A stretch of DNA of 44,026 nucleotides. Source: Microbacteriaceae bacterium. Its GTDB lineage: Bacteria > Actinomycetota > Actinomycetes > Actinomycetales > Microbacteriaceae. The notes beneath the pieces are model-generated. The model did no database searches, was not told the DNA's origin, and saw only the letters and a list, made by a program, of their open reading frames with translations. Shown here in pieces: positions 40,474 to 44,026 of the stretch. Location of the stretch: positions 1 to 44,026 of the forward strand of contig JABJAO010000004.1 of the NCBI GenBank assembly GCA_018666065.1, written 5' to 3'. How positions within the stretch are numbered: the first letter of the stretch is position 1; the number at the start of each line of letters is the position of its first letter. The position numbers and the translations under genes are program-made.

Positions 40474-41958
40474 TTAGCACTCGCTCCGACGTGCTTCCTG
40501 ATCTAGAACCTGGTCAAGGTCTGACAGTCGTTTCAGGCCAGCCAGGGGTTTGAACATTCGGTGGTTTCCCCGCAGTGCGTCTTGGTTGTGGTGCAAGAAG
40601 TTCCAGTACCCGGCACTCATCGGGCACCCCTGCTCCCCCACGCGCTGGGTCGGCTTGAACGCGCAGGACCCGCAATAGTTGGTCATGGTGTTGAGATAGG
40701 CCCCACCGGAGGTGTAGGGCTTTGTCGCGACAATCCCGCCATCCGCGTATTGAGACATTCCAATCACATTCGCCGGCATCACCCAGGGCGTCCCGTCCAC
40801 AAAAGAATCGACGAACCAATCGTTGAGGGCTCGGGGATTGAATCCGCGTTGCAGAGCAAAGCTGCCCAAGACCATGAGCCGATTGATGTGGTGGGTCCAG
40901 CCCCGGGTGCGCACTTCCTCAAGAACCTGCGACACACACCGCGACGTCACTGCGGTGTCCTGAAGGCCCACCCACCAGGCCGGAAGTTCAGCGCTGTGGC
41001 CAAAATGGTTCCGGTCCACAAATTCACGTCCGAGGTGCCAGTACAGGTGCCACACCCAATCTCTCCACCCCATCACCTGGCGAATAAAGCCTTCCGCGCT
41101 CGCAAGCTCGACCTGGCCTGAGCGATACGCGTGTTCGACTCTGTCGATGACTTCGCGAGGGTGGAGCAGACCGAGGTTCAAAGCGGGGCTGAGCAACGAA
41201 TGCGACATCGCCCAGTCTCCCGACATCGCAGCGTCCTCGTGAGGACCAAAAGTGGCCAGACGATGAGCCACGAAATGCTCCAGGGCATCAAGGGCCTCCT
41301 GCCGAGTCGCGGGAAACAGGCGCGGCCCGTCATCACCGGAGAAGGTGACCTCTCCGCGGGATTCCAGGTCATCGAGGTACGCGCGAACGTCGCGATCAAT
41401 CTCGCTCTCGACCGGAAACCACGGCTCGGGGACACCGAGTGTCTCCTGTTTTTTGGGCGGAGGTTGGCGGTTGTCGTGGTCGAAGTTATAGGCCCCACCC
41501 TCGGGACTATCGCCATCGCCTGGCACCATCAAGATTCTCGTGTTGCGACGCTGGTGGCGGTAGAAGTTTTCCATCAGGAGCCGCGATTTTTGCGTGCCGG
41601 CCCAGTGCTGAAAATCCTCCTCGCTGGAGACAAAGCCGCGCGATGGCAGCACATCCAGTGTCGCATGACGCTGGATGTCTGTCACCAGGTCACGAAGACC
41701 CCAGGACGTGGGGTTGACCACGCTGCCGGCCACCCCGCGCAGCACCTCTCGATAGCTCTCCCCGCGTCTAACCTCGGCTCGTGCGCCCAGCTCCTGTGCC
41801 CGATGGCGCAGCGCCGACAGGATGAGGTGCGCTTTCTGACGGTGATAGACCCGTCGGCGCAGGGGCGAGAGGACTTCAGGAATCACGATGGGGCCACCGT
41901 CATCAAAGTGGGGACCGAGTTGGTCCGCAAAAAGAATGCGAGGCAGAGGGTCACTCAT
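40474..41958 (-). CDS. Cryptochrome/photolyase family protein of the FeS-BCP (PhrB-like, prokaryotic 6-4 photolyase) class
   Basis: ILFADQLGPHFDD, MENFYRHQRRNTRILM, GGAYNFDHDNRQPPPKK, and Cys residues SRC...NYCGSCAFKPTQRVGEQGC with spacing 88/3/13. Confidence 0.9.
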   Translation of the reverse strand: MSDPLPRILFADQLGPHFDDGGPIVIPEVLSPLRRRVYHRQKAHLILSALRHRAQELGARAEVRRGESYREVLRGVAGSVVNPTSWGLRDLVTDIQRHATLDVLPSRGFVSSEEDFQHWAGTQKSRLLMENFYRHQRRNTRILMVPGDGDSPEGGAYNFDHDNRQPPPKKQETLGVPEPWFPVESEIDRDVRAYLDDLESRGEVTFSGDDGPRLFPATRQEALDALEHFVAHRLATFGPHEDAAMSGDWAMSHSLLSPALNLGLLHPREVIDRVEHAYRSGQVELASAEGFIRQVMGWRDWVWHLYWHLGREFVDRNHFGHSAELPAWWVGLQDTAVTSRCVSQVLEEVRTRGWTHHINRLMVLGSFALQRGFNPRALNDWFVDSFVDGTPWVMPANVIGMSQYADGGIVATKPYTSGGAYLNTMTNYCGSCAFKPTQRVGEQGCPMSAGYWNFLHHNQDALRGNHRMFKPLAGLKRLSDLDQVLDQEARRSEC

Positions 41959-41965
41959 GGACGCC

Positions 41966-41971
41966 AGTGTA
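41966..41971 (-). promoter_or_regulatory. Candidate -10 element of a leaderless transcript (photolyase)
   Basis: Minus strand TACACT, 7 nt (GGCGTCC), then ATG at 41958. Confidence 0.5.
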
Positions 41972-41989
41972 GGAGGCGAGCCTGTCAAG

Positions 41990-41995
41990 TAGGCT
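41990..41995 (+). promoter_or_regulatory. Candidate -10 element of a leaderless transcript (pncB)
   Basis: TAGGCT, 7 nt (CGGTGTC), then GTG at 42003. Confidence 0.5.
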
Positions 41996-42002
41996 CGGTG
42001 TC

Positions 42003-43295
42003 GTGTCCACAGCACTGCTCACCGATCACTACGAGCTCACCATGGTCGACGCGGCCAGGGCGTCAGGGCGCGGTGAGCGCAACGCCGTGTTTGAGGTTTT
42101 TGCCAGACATCTACCCGCGGGTCGTCGCTACGGAGTGGTCGCGGGCACGCACCGACTGATCGACGCCATCCAGGAGTTTCGCTTTGGTCCTGAAGAGCTC
42201 GCCTTCCTCGCGAAACACGCGATTGTCTCGCCAGACACCCTGGAGTGGCTTGGGTCCTACCGTTTTAGCGGAACCATCCGCGGATACGCCGAAGGGGAAC
42301 TGTATTTCCCGGGCTCACCGATTCTGAGCGTCGAGGGAACATTTCAGGAGGCCGTGCTTCTAGAGACCCTCATTTTGAGCGTTCTCAACTATGACTGCGC
42401 TGTGGCGAGCGCAGCCAGCCGCATGGTGAGGGCTGCAGAGTCACGCCCCCTGATCGAAATGGGGGCCCGACGGGCCAACGAGCGCAGCGCCGTTGCAGCC
42501 GCTCGCGCTGCCTACATTGCCGGCTTTGACGCCACGAGCAATCTCGAAGCGGGGCGCACCTATGGGATTCCTACCAAGGGAACGGCAGCCCACTCATTCA
42601 CACTCGTGCACGATAGCGAAGAAGAAGCGTTCCGGGCTCAGATTGCGGCGATGGGGACCGGCACGACTCTCCTGATTGACACCTACGACATTGAAGCCGG
42701 CGTCAATACCGCGATCAAGGTTGCCGGAGTAAACCTCGGTGCGGTGCGCATCGACTCGGGAGACCTCCCTGTGGTGGTCCGGGCGGTGCGCGATCAGCTC
42801 GACTCGTTAGGCGCAAAAGCCACAAAAATCGTGGTGACCAACGACCTCAACGAGCACACCATTGCGGGGCTTCGAGGCGCACCAGTGGATGTGTTTGGGG
42901 TGGGAACCAGTGTCGTCACAGGGTCTGGCTCCCCGGCCGTGGGACTCGTGTACAAGCTGGTGGAGCGCACGTCTGACACCGGTGAGTGGATCCACGTGGC
43001 CAAGCGCAGCTCGCACAAAGGTAACCCTGGCGGGAAAAAAGAGGCCTATCGAGACCGCCAGGGACAGGTGGCCTGCGAGGAAATTATCTCCGCTGACCCC
43101 GAATTGCCCCTGGAGAGCTCCTACCGGCCGCTGCTGACAACCCTGATCGACGCCGGCGAAGTGGTCACCCCTGCGACCCCGCCCGAGTGTGTCGAGCATG
43201 CCCGAGCTCACCACCAGGTCGCCCTGGCGGAACTGCCGCCCTCAGCGTTCTCGCTGAGCGCGGGAGAACCCGCGATCCCTACGCGGGTTGTCTAA
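42003..43295 (+). CDS. pncB: Nicotinate phosphoribosyltransferase
   Basis: LLTDHYELTMVDAARASGRGERNAVFEVFARHLPAGRRYGVVAG, EMGARRANERSAVAAARAAYIAGFDATSNLEAGRTYGIPTKGTAAHSF. Confidence 0.95.
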   Translation: MSTALLTDHYELTMVDAARASGRGERNAVFEVFARHLPAGRRYGVVAGTHRLIDAIQEFRFGPEELAFLAKHAIVSPDTLEWLGSYRFSGTIRGYAEGELYFPGSPILSVEGTFQEAVLLETLILSVLNYDCAVASAASRMVRAAESRPLIEMGARRANERSAVAAARAAYIAGFDATSNLEAGRTYGIPTKGTAAHSFTLVHDSEEEAFRAQIAAMGTGTTLLIDTYDIEAGVNTAIKVAGVNLGAVRIDSGDLPVVVRAVRDQLDSLGAKATKIVVTNDLNEHTIAGLRGAPVDVFGVGTSVVTGSGSPAVGLVYKLVERTSDTGEWIHVAKRSSHKGNPGGKKEAYRDRQGQVACEEIISADPELPLESSYRPLLTTLIDAGEVVTPATPPECVEHARAHHQVALAELPPSAFSLSAGEPAIPTRVV

Positions 43296-43308
43296 GAAGC
43301 AATCTGGT

Positions 43309-43314
43309 TACCAT
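43309..43314 (+). promoter_or_regulatory. Candidate -10 element of a leaderless transcript (DUF3039 gene)
   Basis: TACCAT, 6 nt (AGGGGC), then ATG at 43321. Confidence 0.45.
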
Positions 43315-43320
43315 AGGGGC

Positions 43321-43578
43321 ATGGCAGACGGCACTGAGGGTGGAACTGGCGTCCTCGACAGAGAACTTGAGGAGCTCCTGCAACAGGAGCAAGTCGACGA
43401 AGGCGATCACGACCGCTATTCGCATTACGTTCAGAAGAACAAAATCCTCACCAGCGCCCTCTCAGGCAAGCCCGTGATTGCTCTGTGCGGCAAAGTCTGG
43501 GTCCCGGGACGCGACCCCGAAAAATTCCCCGTGTGCCCCACGTGCAAGGACATTTACGAGAAGCTTCGCGACGAGTAG
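43321..43578 (+). CDS. DUF3039 family actinobacterial protein
   Basis: DHDRYSHYVQKNKILTSALSGKPVIALCGKVWVPGRDPEKFPVCPTCKDIYEKL. Confidence 0.88.
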   Translation: MADGTEGGTGVLDRELEELLQQEQVDEGDHDRYSHYVQKNKILTSALSGKPVIALCGKVWVPGRDPEKFPVCPTCKDIYEKLRDE

Positions 43579-44026
43579 CTAGAGATCTCCCAGCGTTACT
43601 TCCACGGTGTAGGTGTTGCCTGATCGCACGTAGGTCACGGTCGCCTCAGACCCACCGGGGAGCACTCGAACCTGAGCGGTCAGGTCAATGCGGTTGGTCA
43701 CCGGCAATCCGTTGAACCGCGTTACCACGTCACCGGCACGGATGCCTGCTCGTGCTGCCGCACCGCCGGGGGTCACGCTGTCAATGTAGGCACCGGTCAC
43801 CGTCGCCGAGGCCACAGAACTAGCATCGGTCACCAGGGCGCCGAGGAGTCCATGACTGGCCACTCCCGACTCGATCAGCTCATTCGCCACCCGGAGGGCA
43901 AAGTTTGAGGGAATCGCGAATCCCAGCCCGATACTTCCCGAACCCTGTCCACCGGTCGAGGCAATCGCGACGTTGACTCCGATGAGCTCACCGGAGGTGT
44001 TGAGAAGTGCCCCTCCCGAGTTTCCG
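43579..44026 (-). CDS. HtrA/DegP-like trypsin-family serine protease with PDZ domain (5' end outside window)
   Basis: Reading frame continues to the window edge: GNSGGALLNTSGELIGVNVAIASTGGQGSGSIGLGFAIPSNFALRVANELIESG... then PDZ (AGIRAGDVVTRFNGLPVTNRIDLTAQVRVLPGGSEATVTYVR). Confidence 0.93.
   Translation of the reverse strand, partial: GNSGGALLNTSGELIGVNVAIASTGGQGSGSIGLGFAIPSNFALRVANELIESGVASHGLLGALVTDASSVASATVTGAYIDSVTPGGAAARAGIRAGDVVTRFNGLPVTNRIDLTAQVRVLPGGSEATVTYVRSGNTYTVEVTLGDL

Noticed and set aside
41131-42159. 342-aa plus-strand ORF
   Set aside because: Antisense to the photolyase and overlapping the pncB start in another frame; no domain features.
1-44026. tRNA/rRNA genes, CRISPR arrays, transposases, phage or toxin-antitoxin genes
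   Set aside because: None recognised on either strand by reading; intergenic gaps are mostly under 150 nt and none showed a cloverleaf or IS-end pattern. A tRNAscan/Rfam/ISfinder run would settle this.

Overview
This 44 kb window looks like chromosomal core DNA from an actinobacterium. Protein style and gene order suggest the Microbacteriaceae, possibly a streamlined freshwater or marine lineage; that placement is inference. Most of the minus strand is a housekeeping superoperon-like series: rpsB-tsf-pyrH-frr-cdsA, a DivIVA-repeat protein, iscS-mnmA-dxr-rip(M50)-ispG-proS-nusA-ylxR-infB-rbfA, and later rpsO-pnp. A block rich in repair and nucleotide-sanitation genes (RecB-like nuclease, NUDIX, SNF2 helicase, mutY, udp) sits between rbfA and rpsO. 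I saw no mobile element, CRISPR array, rRNA or tRNA. The strongest finding is a murL-murD2 pair directly upstream of rph-rdgB. It encodes the alternative, racemase-independent D-Glu route of peptidoglycan synthesis, and it occupies the position where many Actinobacteria carry the glutamate racemase murI. Other points of note: several genes preceded by a TANNNT box 6-7 nt from the start codon (leaderless mRNA signature), an [FeS] bacterial cryptochrome/photolyase with exact Cys spacing, a RecB/TM0106-like nuclease lacking the expected C-terminal helicase, a long Ala/Lys/Pro repeat tail on ribosomal protein S2, rimP and truB/ribF missing from their usual places, and a membrane protein with an internal lipobox-like motif. 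All calls come from reading the supplied translations and DNA; no database search was run.
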